This document shows positions 37,853-47,683 of a stretch of 64,000 nucleotides of DNA, piece by piece; the first letter of the stretch is position 1; each line of letters starts with the position of its first letter. The notes beneath the pieces are model-generated. The model saw nothing but the letters and a program-made list of their open reading frames with translations, was not told the DNA's origin and ran no database searches. A program made the translations under genes and the position numbers. Origin of the DNA: an uncultured Bacteroidales bacterium (GTDB taxonomy: Bacteria; Bacteroidota; Bacteroidia; Bacteroidales; UBA932); NCBI GenBank assembly GCA_905235675.1, contig CAJONC010000003.1:1-64000 (forward strand). Reading direction: 5' to 3'.

Positions 37853-40800
37853 TTACCTTTTCCCTTTACTTGCCAGAACTTCGATCAGTTCCTCGGGGCA
37901 ATCCGTCATAATCATCTTGCAGGCGGGGAACACATTGAATATCGAATTGACCTGTGACGGATCGATGGATTTGGCGGGGATATAGTCCGCCAGGACGTTC
38001 AGCAGACACACCGTAACCACCATACCGGCATTGTGGGCATTTTTAGCATTGACAGCAGTTCCGCTGGACGGCGTCAATGTGTTGCCCCAGATAGCCTGGA
38101 TGCAATATGGCCCTTTACCCGCCATCTTCCTATAGATGCTATGGTTGAAATAAACCTGTGCATCGGGATTCAGAGAGAGTACTTCATCCACCTTTTCTTC
38201 ACTGTTGCAATAATAAAGCACCTGCCCGTTCATCCCGAGTTTGTCGACAACTTCCATAACCTGTGCGGTGGAAGCCGTCCTCGGGGAATAATCAAGGTTC
38301 ACATATACTTTTCCACGAGCCGCAAGCAGGAACTCTTCGAGCGTAGGCATCTTTTCCGATGTAACTCTCCCGTTCCTGTCTTTCATATAATACGATTTGA
38401 TCTTTGAAAGGGTCAAACTGGGAATATCGCCTGTTCCGTTCGTGGTGGAATTGATTGTCTGGTCGTGACATACCACAACCACTCCGTCAGAAGTGATCTG
38501 TGTATCCGTCTCGATGAATTCTGCGCCGGCGGCAATCGAGGCATTGACTGCAGATACGGAATTCTCGGGAATAGACCAGTCCGTGGTGTGGGCCCTGTGA
38601 GTCATCACCCAGCATTTGTTGCCGTCATGCAGCTCCGCCATTGCTTTATCCAGAGACAGGAGGCTCGAAACAGTTATTTCAAATGAAGCTGAAACGCCTC
38701 CGGCCTTAGCTGTTATTGAATAAACTCCCGGAGCGATAAACTCATGCGAAAGCACTCCGTTGGCGTTAAGCTTTTCGTTGCTTGCCGAACCATCGCCCCA
38801 ATCAACAGAAACATCAGTTGCCTGATAGATATTGAAGAAAGATAGCCTTACAGCCTCCCGCAACATGGCATAAGAAATTGTCGAGGATTTTATGAGTATA
38901 TCTGCTGAAGGAGAAATATGCGTTCCTTCATAAGCTCCAGGCCTCAAGTAATCGGTTTCACGACGATTGCCATTGTAATCTGTTGTCAGAGCTTCCGGAT
39001 CGACTTCATCCAACCAATTCAGAAAGTCCTGTGAAAGAGCCTGCCGGAGTTGTTCAGGCGTTGCCGGATCAAAACCGGCCGGTTGGTCATCCCAATGGTA
39101 GTTATTATCTCTTTCGTCCCACACGGCATTGATCGAAGCGACATTCTGCAGGTCGCTCCTGTGAGGCTGGAAAGCCTGCTCACCGGAGCCGTCGACACTC
39201 CCAAGGATATTATGTCCATATGAGTTCAAGCGGTACTTCTGATTGTTCATTGTAATGGCAGGTTTCGAATCCGCAGTATTTATGACGATACTGTTGATGA
39301 TTCTCCCCTCTGCGTCGTTCTCTACCCGGATTACCCCTCTCAATTTTGTTTCTTCGATGAATGTGCAGTTCGAAACGGAAAAGTGATACTGGCCGTTAAA
39401 AGTCGGGTCGTTGGAAGATACCGTCGAATAGTTGCCATGACTGACACAGTTGTTCATGGCAACGACGGACTGGGAATTGCAACTTGACACCGTACCCCAT
39501 TCACCCCCGTCCAGATAATTTGATATGAACGCACATTTGTTAAAATACAAGAAGGCTTCCGACGAAGAAGCATTGAACACAGCTCCACGGTCGTGCGCAG
39601 AGTTGTTCTCAAAGATACAATTATGGAAGGCCGCTTTTCCGGACGACACAAACAAGGCTCCGCCACGGTAAGCATAATTGGAATAAAAGCAGGCATTATC
39701 TACCTGGAACAAGGCCTCCGGATTGTTCAAATAAACAACACCGCCATAGTTGCTTGCGCCATTTGCATAGGCGAAATCAATGCCGTCGAAAACAAATTTA
39801 AGTGGTGCGCTTATATACATTATGCGTCCACTGTTATTCCCGGTGACAAGCGTTTTGTTATTGTGTATGTCGCGGCAGTCGGTATCTCCATTATGAAGGC
39901 CTTGCGGATATCCTCCTTTGAAATGGCAGGAATACGATCCGGTATCAATAGAGACATTTATATTGTATTCACCTTCGGCCATATGAACCGACACATCTTC
40001 CGTGATTGTCCCTGACCTGAGCAATGCAGACAGTTCGCTCGCTGACATTGCATTTTCCCACGTTTTACCATTCTTTTTGCCCGCACCTGTCTGTGTTACA
40101 TAATAGTTTTTCCCATCCCAGTTGAATTCATAATGCCCATCGGCGGGCACGAGGATATCTTCAAGACTGCCAAGTTCAAGAAGGTCTCCTGCTTCAAGAC
40201 TGATGGATTCGGAAGAAGAGCCCCTTGCTATAAGAGTCCCGGAATCATCATACGCATTTATCGAATACCCTTTGCTCAACTTGCAAGGCAAGGCACCATA
40301 AAAGAAGGTGTCATCATCTGTAACTGAAACAGATATGCTGTCACAGGCATTCGGAACATCGACGGATAACCCGCCATTCTTCAAATTCAGGCCTATGTCC
40401 CCACCGGTGCCGCAGACAGGAGTTCCGTCATTGGAGCGGAACGTCAAGCTTCGAACGCCATTTTTCCCGCAGGAAAAGCGAATGAAAGCAAAAATGGGAT
40501 AAATAACCTGCTCTTCACTTGATTCAGTATCCAGAATACCTGCAAACAACGGCGAAACAGTGTTGACAGTGTACTTATCATTAACCTTTGACATCCCTGT
40601 ACATCCGTATACTGCAAGCACATTCTTACAAGAAGACTCCACCTCCAGCGGTAAGGAAACTACGCCCCCGTTGGAATAGACCTTTGCAGTACGCACGATT
40701 CCCGTTGCAGGATTGACATAAAAAACAGAATCTCCCTTTGTCCAGTAAGGAGAGCTGTTTTCACTAATCGACATTTTAGTATTCAATTTGCCAAGGCGGA

Positions 40801-40921
40801 CAGTCACTCCTTTATATACCAATTCGTCTTTAGTATGTTCCACCGGTTCTGTATCATCGGGTTTTTCGCAAGAAAATGGAACTATACAAGACAGCGCAAA
40901 TAAAAGTAATAGTCGTTTCAT
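37853..40921 (-). CDS. Multidomain lipoprotein: fimbrillin-like N-term, beta-helix, PKD-like, C-terminal glycerophosphodiester phosphodiesterase
   Basis: Lipobox VPFSCEKP; AMSASELSALL...beta-helix repeats; DVSVDWGDGS...EFIAPGVYSITAKAGG; THRAHTTDWSIPENSVSAVNASIAAGAEFIETDTQITSDGVVVVCHD. Confidence 0.88.
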   Translation of the reverse strand: MKRLLLLFALSCIVPFSCEKPDDTEPVEHTKDELVYKGVTVRLGKLNTKMSISENSSPYWTKGDSVFYVNPATGIVRTAKVYSNGGVVSLPLEVESSCKNVLAVYGCTGMSKVNDKYTVNTVSPLFAGILDTESSEEQVIYPIFAFIRFSCGKNGVRSLTFRSNDGTPVCGTGGDIGLNLKNGGLSVDVPNACDSISVSVTDDDTFFYGALPCKLSKGYSINAYDDSGTLIARGSSSESISLEAGDLLELGSLEDILVPADGHYEFNWDGKNYYVTQTGAGKKNGKTWENAMSASELSALLRSGTITEDVSVHMAEGEYNINVSIDTGSYSCHFKGGYPQGLHNGDTDCRDIHNNKTLVTGNNSGRIMYISAPLKFVFDGIDFAYANGASNYGGVVYLNNPEALFQVDNACFYSNYAYRGGALFVSSGKAAFHNCIFENNSAHDRGAVFNASSSEAFLYFNKCAFISNYLDGGEWGTVSSCNSQSVVAMNNCVSHGNYSTVSSNDPTFNGQYHFSVSNCTFIEETKLRGVIRVENDAEGRIINSIVINTADSKPAITMNNQKYRLNSYGHNILGSVDGSGEQAFQPHRSDLQNVASINAVWDERDNNYHWDDQPAGFDPATPEQLRQALSQDFLNWLDEVDPEALTTDYNGNRRETDYLRPGAYEGTHISPSADILIKSSTISYAMLREAVRLSFFNIYQATDVSVDWGDGSASNEKLNANGVLSHEFIAPGVYSITAKAGGVSASFEITVSSLLSLDKAMAELHDGNKCWVMTHRAHTTDWSIPENSVSAVNASIAAGAEFIETDTQITSDGVVVVCHDQTINSTTNGTGDIPSLTLSKIKSYYMKDRNGRVTSEKMPTLEEFLLAARGKVYVNLDYSPRTASTAQVMEVVDKLGMNGQVLYYCNSEEKVDEVLSLNPDAQVYFNHSIYRKMAGKGPYCIQAIWGNTLTPSSGTAVNAKNAHNAGMVVTVCLLNVLADYIPAKSIDPSQVNSIFNVFPACKMIMTDCPEELIEVLASKGKR

Positions 40922-40928
40922 ACCTGTT

Positions 40929-42548
40929 CTATACTTTCTTGTTTTGAATCTGCATTACTTCTGACTCAAAAGAGTCACGTTCGCATATCGCTGCATTTCT
41001 GGCTTTTACGCGATAATTGTAAATCGTGGAGACCGACTTGTTCAGAAAAGAAGCAATCTTCACCGAGTCAGTTACGCCAAACCTGATAAGAGCGAATATG
41101 CGTAGTTCGGTATTCAATGTTCCTTTTCCAATCAATTCTTCTCCGATATGCTTGTCCGGTTCAAGCAATGCATTAAACTGTTCAATAAAATCCGGAAAGA
41201 GACCAAGAAAGGCGTTGTCAAATTCCTTATATATGAACTGCCGCTCTTCATCAATAAACGAATCGGACTTGAGCTCAGACTTTATTGTCTGGATATCGTT
41301 CTGTTTTGCAGTAACCCTTAATTTCGATCTGTATCTTTCCAAGCTATTGATATGATCGGTAAATAATAAAAGATATTGGCCCAATGTGGCATTAAGGGCG
41401 ACGTTGGCAGCCTGAATCTCTTCGTTCTGCTTTTTTATCATGGATTGTGCATCAATTACTTCCTGATGATATTGCCTCAAAGCATTGAATCCATATACGA
41501 GAAATACCAGCATCAGCACCAAAATCAACAGCGCATAAAATAAAGATCTGATAAGTTTCCGCTCCCTGACGCTATAAGCATCATTTATAATGGGGAGGAT
41601 CTGGGATATTTCATTCAGGCATATCCGGGCATCTGAGCTCACAGCTCCCTTGTATGCAAAATCGATAAAACTATATGCCGTTTTAACATCTCCCCGTTCA
41701 TAAAGAAGACGGGCAACCTGAATGATGGACCGCCCTTCCTTGTTTAACAAGCGTACATCATAATCGGCACTGATCGCAAAATTAAGCAGAGCGTTATCAG
41801 TATCGCCTTCATTCAAATATATTTTCGCCTTGAAATAATATAAGATGGGATAATCTTCCAACGGCAATTCCCCACAATCCAGGCGCCTGTCGAGCAAAGC
41901 CAGGGCCTGCTTATACTCTTTATTCTGGATAAGACGATTCACATACTGTGAATAATACTCTATGATCGTATTGTCTTCAGTGCCGTATGAAATGATAGTC
42001 GAAATATAATATGCCTCCTTGCGATGATATATGTCGCGGAGATTCGCGTCTCTTGTCGTGCTTGCAAGTCCGTGCCATATTAGATTCTGTGCAATGTAAT
42101 ACTCCACTTGATTGCCTGAAGAAAAATACAAAACAGAGTCTTGGGAACTTAGTGCGTCCAAAGACGCATTATAAAGGCCGGAGATAGCATAACGGTTTGC
42201 AAGGTCCAGAGTCGCATCCACCATTAAATCGGAATCGTTGCTATGTGCCGCTACAAGGCTTTTTTTATGAGCATAAACAAGCGCAGAATCAACGTTGTTC
42301 TTATAATATAAACCATAGAGGGAATCAAGAATAAAATACTCCTGCCGAGGAGTGCAGGAACCGTTCAAAGAAGATTTTAGTTCCTTGAGGGACCTCTCAC
42401 GGGACTTTTCAATCTCCGGAGCCTCGGAGACAGAATGGTTAAGTTCACGTATTGCATTTTTTATGTCCTCCCTGTAATTGTTCTGACTTGCACAAGAAAA
42501 CAGGATTGGCATAAAACAAATTGCAGCAATATGGATATGGCGTTTCAT
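40929..42548 (-). CDS. DUF6377-type membrane-anchored transcriptional regulator
   Basis: LFSCASQ lipobox-like, alpha-helical repeat region, TM helix FYALLILVLMLVFLVYGF, coiled coil, C-terminal HTH VKIASFLNKSVSTIYNYRVKARN; divergent from susC. Confidence 0.8.
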   Translation of the reverse strand: MKRHIHIAAICFMPILFSCASQNNYREDIKNAIRELNHSVSEAPEIEKSRERSLKELKSSLNGSCTPRQEYFILDSLYGLYYKNNVDSALVYAHKKSLVAAHSNDSDLMVDATLDLANRYAISGLYNASLDALSSQDSVLYFSSGNQVEYYIAQNLIWHGLASTTRDANLRDIYHRKEAYYISTIISYGTEDNTIIEYYSQYVNRLIQNKEYKQALALLDRRLDCGELPLEDYPILYYFKAKIYLNEGDTDNALLNFAISADYDVRLLNKEGRSIIQVARLLYERGDVKTAYSFIDFAYKGAVSSDARICLNEISQILPIINDAYSVRERKLIRSLFYALLILVLMLVFLVYGFNALRQYHQEVIDAQSMIKKQNEEIQAANVALNATLGQYLLLFTDHINSLERYRSKLRVTAKQNDIQTIKSELKSDSFIDEERQFIYKEFDNAFLGLFPDFIEQFNALLEPDKHIGEELIGKGTLNTELRIFALIRFGVTDSVKIASFLNKSVSTIYNYRVKARNAAICERDSFESEVMQIQNKKV

Positions 42549-42711
42549 TATAGCAATATGCAAATGTAATTAAAAACAATGATTTAAGAGCATCTTACGC
42601 ACTACTATTTCCTTCTGCTTTTGCAAAAATAATAAATTGTCAAACAAATACTTAGATACCAAAAATCACTACTATCGACTTTGTCGGGGGCTATAAGAAC
42701 TCCTTTTAGTC

Positions 42712-42719
42712 TAACTTTG
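42712..42719 (+). promoter_or_regulatory. -7 box TAACTTTG upstream of SusC
   Basis: TAnnTTTG match 55 nt before ATG in the divergent intergenic region. Confidence 0.4.
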
Positions 42720-42774
42720 TAAGTAAAACAAGGTATTAAACCATAGATTCCACATTTTAATTAATTAACATAAG

Positions 42775-45700
42775 ATGAAGCTATTTTCACGATTAACAGT
42801 AATTTTGCTGGTGTTTTCCATCTCCGAAGCGATTAATGGGGAAATGACTCTCCTTTCCGCACAAGATGGGAAAACAGTCACCGTGACAGTAAGCGACGAG
42901 ATAGGCCCGGTTATGGGGGCTACGGTTGCGATTAAAGGCACCAGCAAAGGTGTTGTAACGGACCTTGATGGCAAAGCGGTCTTGCACAATGTTCCCTCAA
43001 GGGCAGTTCTCCAAGTTTCCTGTCTGGGTTATCTTCCCCAAGAAATCGAAGCGGTGAAATCTACTGTCAGCATCTTTCTTGTGGTTGATTCTCAAGTTCT
43101 TGATGACGTAATTGTTATCGGTTATGGCACCGCCAAACGTAAAGACTATACCGGATCGGTATCCTCGGTCAAACTTCAAGACTCTCCTATCGCCCAGGTG
43201 AACAATCTGAACCCCATAGAAGCAATCAAGGGTAATGTCCCGGGGCTTGATGTCGGCGCGACAAACAGCGCGGGAGGAAGCCCGGGAATGCAGATTCGCG
43301 GACAAAAATCAATCTCAGGATCAAACGACCCTTTACTGGTGGTGGACGGCGTCATATTCCTGGGGAGCATCAACGATATCAATCCGAATGATGTGGCTTC
43401 GTTCGATATTCTCAAGGATGCGACTTCTGCCGCCGCTTTCGGTTCCCGTTCGGCCAATGGTGTCATTATGATAACGACCAAAAAAGGCCGCAGCCAGAAA
43501 CCGGTATTCACTTTCAACACAACCGGCAGCCTGCAGTATTGGAACAACAGGCCGGAAGTAATGGGGCCCGATCAGTGGATTAAGACGGTGATGGCTAGAA
43601 ACAATGCTGCCGATCTTTCCTGGATGACACCTCAGGAGAAAGCTAATATGGCCGCCGGCAAAGCCACGGACTGGTTCGATCTGGTCAGCCGCACAGGATT
43701 TGTGCAGGATCATCAGATTTCCGTTTCCGGTGCCGGCAACAAGGTCAACTATTATCTTTCCGGATCCTTTTCACAGAACCAGGGTATAGTCGTCGGCGAC
43801 GACTTCAGCAGAATCTCGGTTTTATCCAAAATCAACGCAGATATTACCAACTGGATGCAAATCGGCTTTGACGCGTCATATACATTCAGGGATTATTCCG
43901 GTGCCGGAGCCAGTTTGTCCAGGGCTTATACGGAATCTCCTTATGGCGTCTGCTTCCGGGATGAGGCGCACACACAACTCGAAAAATATCCGGATGAACA
44001 GGGAAGCGAAAACCCGTTATGGGGTGTTCTGGGTGATACTCGTGAAAATACAGACACGAGAAACAATTTCAGAATGAATGCGTTCGCGCTTATCAAGTGT
44101 CCATGGATCGAGGGTTTGAGTTACCGCATCAATTATTCAAACAACCTTACTACCCGCAGGACAAGTGACTTCTATTACGAATCCCACTACGTGCCTACCG
44201 GACCTACTTCCGATGCAACCAGATATGCTCCTAACACTTTGGAAAAATTGCTCTCACAGGCGAACGGAACTATTACAAATTATACAACCAAAAGTTGGGT
44301 TCTCGACAATATCCTTAACTACAACAGATCTTTTGGTGTCCACTCCGTCGACTTGACAGCCGTCGCGACCAGAGACCGCCAGGTTTATGACTGGATTGAA
44401 ACGACCGGCTCTGACTTTTCGGCCAATGGCAACACGTCATTAGGAATCAACGGTCTCCCTAAGGCCACTGTCCAATTAATCAACATGGGAGGTAACGAGC
44501 GTGCCAACATCGGTTATCTGGTCAGGGGAATGTACTCCTACGACGACCGTTACTTCCTGACAGCATCTTATCGCCGTGACGGGGCGTCCGTATTCGGACT
44601 CAATAAAAAATGGGGCAATTACGCCGCATTCGGACTTGCCTGGAAAGTCACCAATGAGTCATTTATGCCGACTTCTTTCAAAGAGAACATCCTGAATAAT
44701 CTGAAACTCAAGGCATCTTGGGGAAGGAATGGCAATCAGAGCATCGATCCGTTCGGAACATACTCCAGAATGAAAAATGGCGTTGACGGAGGAGTCCGCT
44801 ATGAATTCGGCGACGACAACATCATTTACGGACTTCAGGCAAGTGAACTTGGCAATGCCGACCTGGGCTGGGAGTCCACGACCGCCATCAACCTTGGCTT
44901 TGAATCCGCCTGGCTCAGAAACAGGATTTTCCTTGATGTCGACACCTACGTTTCTCAAACGACGAATCAGATCTTTACACGCAAGATTCCTGTTATGATT
45001 GGTTTTGCAGGGATGAAAACCACGATGGGACAGGTCGACAATTTCGGTATAGAAGCAACCCTCAGGACCATAAACATCAGGACCAAGAATTTCACCTGGG
45101 ACTCCAGTGTCATGTTCTGGATCAACAGAAACAAGCTGGTTCACCTGTATGGAGAAGATCTTGACGGCGATGGCAAAGAAGATGATGATGTAGGAAGCGA
45201 ACTCTTCATAGGCAAACATCTCGGCGCTATTTACGGATACCGTCAGGATGGTATCGTTCAGGAGGATGACACTGAATACATCACTGCAAACGGTGTGGCG
45301 CCGGGAACCCCCAAATACGTAGACCTTTCCGGTGATGGTATCATCAACGCCGATGACAGGGAGATTCTTGGTTATTCCTCACCAAATTTCAGGCTGAATC
45401 TTGCCAATACATTCACCTACAAGAATTGGGAGCTCTACTGCCTGCTTACCGGCACATTTGGTGGAAATGGCTATTACCTCAAGTCCAATACCGGGGCATA
45501 TATGGTATACAGTTCGATGTTCGCAAATAACGGCATCTACATCCCTTGGTGGACTCCCCAGAACAAGAGCAATGTCTATCCTTCCGCGACTTTCGGTGGG
45601 GACAGCCGTTTCCTCGGTCTGCAGGACCGTGCGTTCGTCCGCCTTCAGGATGTCACTTTATCTTACACAATCCGGAACGAGAAGGTAAAGGCGTTCGGTA

Positions 45701-45849
45701 TCAACGGCCTGAAGGTATTCCTTTCCGCAAAGAATATCTTGACGCTCACCAAATGGGAAGGTGCAGATCCTGAAACAGGAGCCGGTGTTTCATCGGGCAC
45801 TTATCCTATTCTGACATCTGTTTCTCTTGGTGCCAATATCAACTTCTAA
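42775..45849 (+). CDS. SusC/RagA family TonB-linked outer membrane protein
   Basis: VMGATVAIKGTSKGVVTDLDGKAVL; VIGYGTAKRKDYTGSVSSV; ANGVIMITTKKG; full-length barrel. Confidence 0.96.
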   Translation: MKLFSRLTVILLVFSISEAINGEMTLLSAQDGKTVTVTVSDEIGPVMGATVAIKGTSKGVVTDLDGKAVLHNVPSRAVLQVSCLGYLPQEIEAVKSTVSIFLVVDSQVLDDVIVIGYGTAKRKDYTGSVSSVKLQDSPIAQVNNLNPIEAIKGNVPGLDVGATNSAGGSPGMQIRGQKSISGSNDPLLVVDGVIFLGSINDINPNDVASFDILKDATSAAAFGSRSANGVIMITTKKGRSQKPVFTFNTTGSLQYWNNRPEVMGPDQWIKTVMARNNAADLSWMTPQEKANMAAGKATDWFDLVSRTGFVQDHQISVSGAGNKVNYYLSGSFSQNQGIVVGDDFSRISVLSKINADITNWMQIGFDASYTFRDYSGAGASLSRAYTESPYGVCFRDEAHTQLEKYPDEQGSENPLWGVLGDTRENTDTRNNFRMNAFALIKCPWIEGLSYRINYSNNLTTRRTSDFYYESHYVPTGPTSDATRYAPNTLEKLLSQANGTITNYTTKSWVLDNILNYNRSFGVHSVDLTAVATRDRQVYDWIETTGSDFSANGNTSLGINGLPKATVQLINMGGNERANIGYLVRGMYSYDDRYFLTASYRRDGASVFGLNKKWGNYAAFGLAWKVTNESFMPTSFKENILNNLKLKASWGRNGNQSIDPFGTYSRMKNGVDGGVRYEFGDDNIIYGLQASELGNADLGWESTTAINLGFESAWLRNRIFLDVDTYVSQTTNQIFTRKIPVMIGFAGMKTTMGQVDNFGIEATLRTINIRTKNFTWDSSVMFWINRNKLVHLYGEDLDGDGKEDDDVGSELFIGKHLGAIYGYRQDGIVQEDDTEYITANGVAPGTPKYVDLSGDGIINADDREILGYSSPNFRLNLANTFTYKNWELYCLLTGTFGGNGYYLKSNTGAYMVYSSMFANNGIYIPWWTPQNKSNVYPSATFGGDSRFLGLQDRAFVRLQDVTLSYTIRNEKVKAFGINGLKVFLSAKNILTLTKWEGADPETGAGVSSGTYPILTSVSLGANINF

Positions 45850-45868
45850 TGCCCAGACAACAATCCAT

Positions 45869-47641
45869 ATGAAAAAGTACATATATATTATTGCCGCGCT
45901 TCTGTCGCTGACGGCCATCTCAGGATGCAATGATGAAAAATTCCTTGAAGAGAACCCCAAGTATTTCTATACCCCGGACAATATCTTTTCTACAGCCACC
46001 CAGGTGGACCAGGTACTGGCAGCTTGTTACTCCCACATACGCCAGATGTATTGCATCGAAATCAATTATTACACATTGAATTGGAGCGGCAGCAACGGAA
46101 CGGACATGTTCGATGTCCCCGTATTCCGCCGTGGCAATACATTCAACGATTACAGCACGATCAATCCGGACATTTCGACATTCGACACCAGCTTCAAGCA
46201 ATGGTTCTATCTTATTTCCAAAGCGAATCTGGCACTTCGTTCCGCACAATTGGAAGGTATCTACTGGGGGGATGAGAAGAACAGGGCTTATGCAATCGCA
46301 CAGGCCAAGTTCTTCCGCTCCTGGGCATATATGAACCTTGGTGAACTCTTCGGAGGGGTCCCGATTGTCGACGATGTTGTCGACATCCCCCGATACGACT
46401 TTGTACGTTCAACGCGTGTCGAGACTTATCAGTTTGCAATCGACGATCTCGAATCCTGTCTGAACGACTTTCCCGAGTTCCCTGAGAAACCCGGCCGCAT
46501 AGCCAAGGGTGCAGCACAGCATGCGCTAATCGAGCTTTACCTCGACAAGGGAATTGCTCTTAAGGAAGAGGGTAAAGAAGCAGAAGCAAAACAGGCATTC
46601 AAAAAATCAATCGATTATGGTGACGCTCTTATCGATGGCCCTACACATTCATTGATGACTTCGCGGTTTGGCAGCCGTAAAACTGAAGGCCCCGTTTTCT
46701 ACTACGCCACAAGCGTTGCAGACCAAACTCCGGAACATTCGTATGCTTCTGCCGGTGTCAATATCGAAGGAAACGTCTTCTGGGACTTGTTCCAGGTGGG
46801 CAACACTTCATATCAGGCAGGCAACAAAGAATCCATCTGGACTATTTCTGCCAATTATGATGCCTGGGTCCGTGAAGACGAATCTGCCGGTTTCAATTTC
46901 TCCCGCACCTACGGCCCTGTATTCAGGGATGCCTGCTCAGACTATTGCACGGGCAGTATGGAAGATGTCGGAGGACACGGTGTATGCTTTATTATGCCTA
47001 CAATGTATACAAGAGACCTCATCTATCAGGATAAATGGGGAAGCGACATGAGAAATTCCGAGGCTGTCCTTCGCAGGTCATTCATTGGGAACGTGCCCGG
47101 CAAGGAATGGTATGGAAAAGTGATTCCGTGGAGCACCCTGTATCGTGAAGGCGGAAGCGTCGATGAAGGAAGAGGCCGTGTATTCCCGGTATCCTGCAAG
47201 ATCAACTCTGACTTTTATCCTGGAGTAGCCCAGGGTTCCAACAGAACCATGCTCTTCCGTGATCAGTATGCCATCAGGCTTGCCGAAAGCATACTCCTGC
47301 GTGCAGAAGCAAAGATGCGCAATGATGACAATGCCGGAGCTGCTTCCGATATCAATATGCTTCGTAACCGCGCAAAATGCGGCTACCTTGTCACTGCCGC
47401 CGATGTGAACGTGGATCTGATTCTTGATGAACGCGCGCGGGAACTTGTATACGAAGAACACCGTTGGAACACTCTTCTTAGAATGGGCGGTACCGTAGCT
47501 ACCGACAGAATCAAGAAATACGCTTACTGGGATAACCCCAGAACCACCCTGACCAAGAATTTCAATCTCTGGCCCATACCTCAGAATGTTATCGACAGCA
47601 ACAAAGAAGCTGTTATCGAGCAGAACCCTGGATGGAACTAA
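45869..47641 (+). CDS. RagB/SusD family nutrient uptake lipoprotein
   Basis: Lipobox ISGCND; EENPKYFYTPDNIFSTATQVDQVLAACY; AQAKFFRSWAYMNLGELFGGVPIV; LDERARELVYEEHRW. Confidence 0.95.
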   Translation: MKKYIYIIAALLSLTAISGCNDEKFLEENPKYFYTPDNIFSTATQVDQVLAACYSHIRQMYCIEINYYTLNWSGSNGTDMFDVPVFRRGNTFNDYSTINPDISTFDTSFKQWFYLISKANLALRSAQLEGIYWGDEKNRAYAIAQAKFFRSWAYMNLGELFGGVPIVDDVVDIPRYDFVRSTRVETYQFAIDDLESCLNDFPEFPEKPGRIAKGAAQHALIELYLDKGIALKEEGKEAEAKQAFKKSIDYGDALIDGPTHSLMTSRFGSRKTEGPVFYYATSVADQTPEHSYASAGVNIEGNVFWDLFQVGNTSYQAGNKESIWTISANYDAWVREDESAGFNFSRTYGPVFRDACSDYCTGSMEDVGGHGVCFIMPTMYTRDLIYQDKWGSDMRNSEAVLRRSFIGNVPGKEWYGKVIPWSTLYREGGSVDEGRGRVFPVSCKINSDFYPGVAQGSNRTMLFRDQYAIRLAESILLRAEAKMRNDDNAGAASDINMLRNRAKCGYLVTAADVNVDLILDERARELVYEEHRWNTLLRMGGTVATDRIKKYAYWDNPRTTLTKNFNLWPIPQNVIDSNKEAVIEQNPGWN

Positions 47642-47683
47642 AACTCTAAACATAATTAATTAATCAACTTATCATTCAATCCA

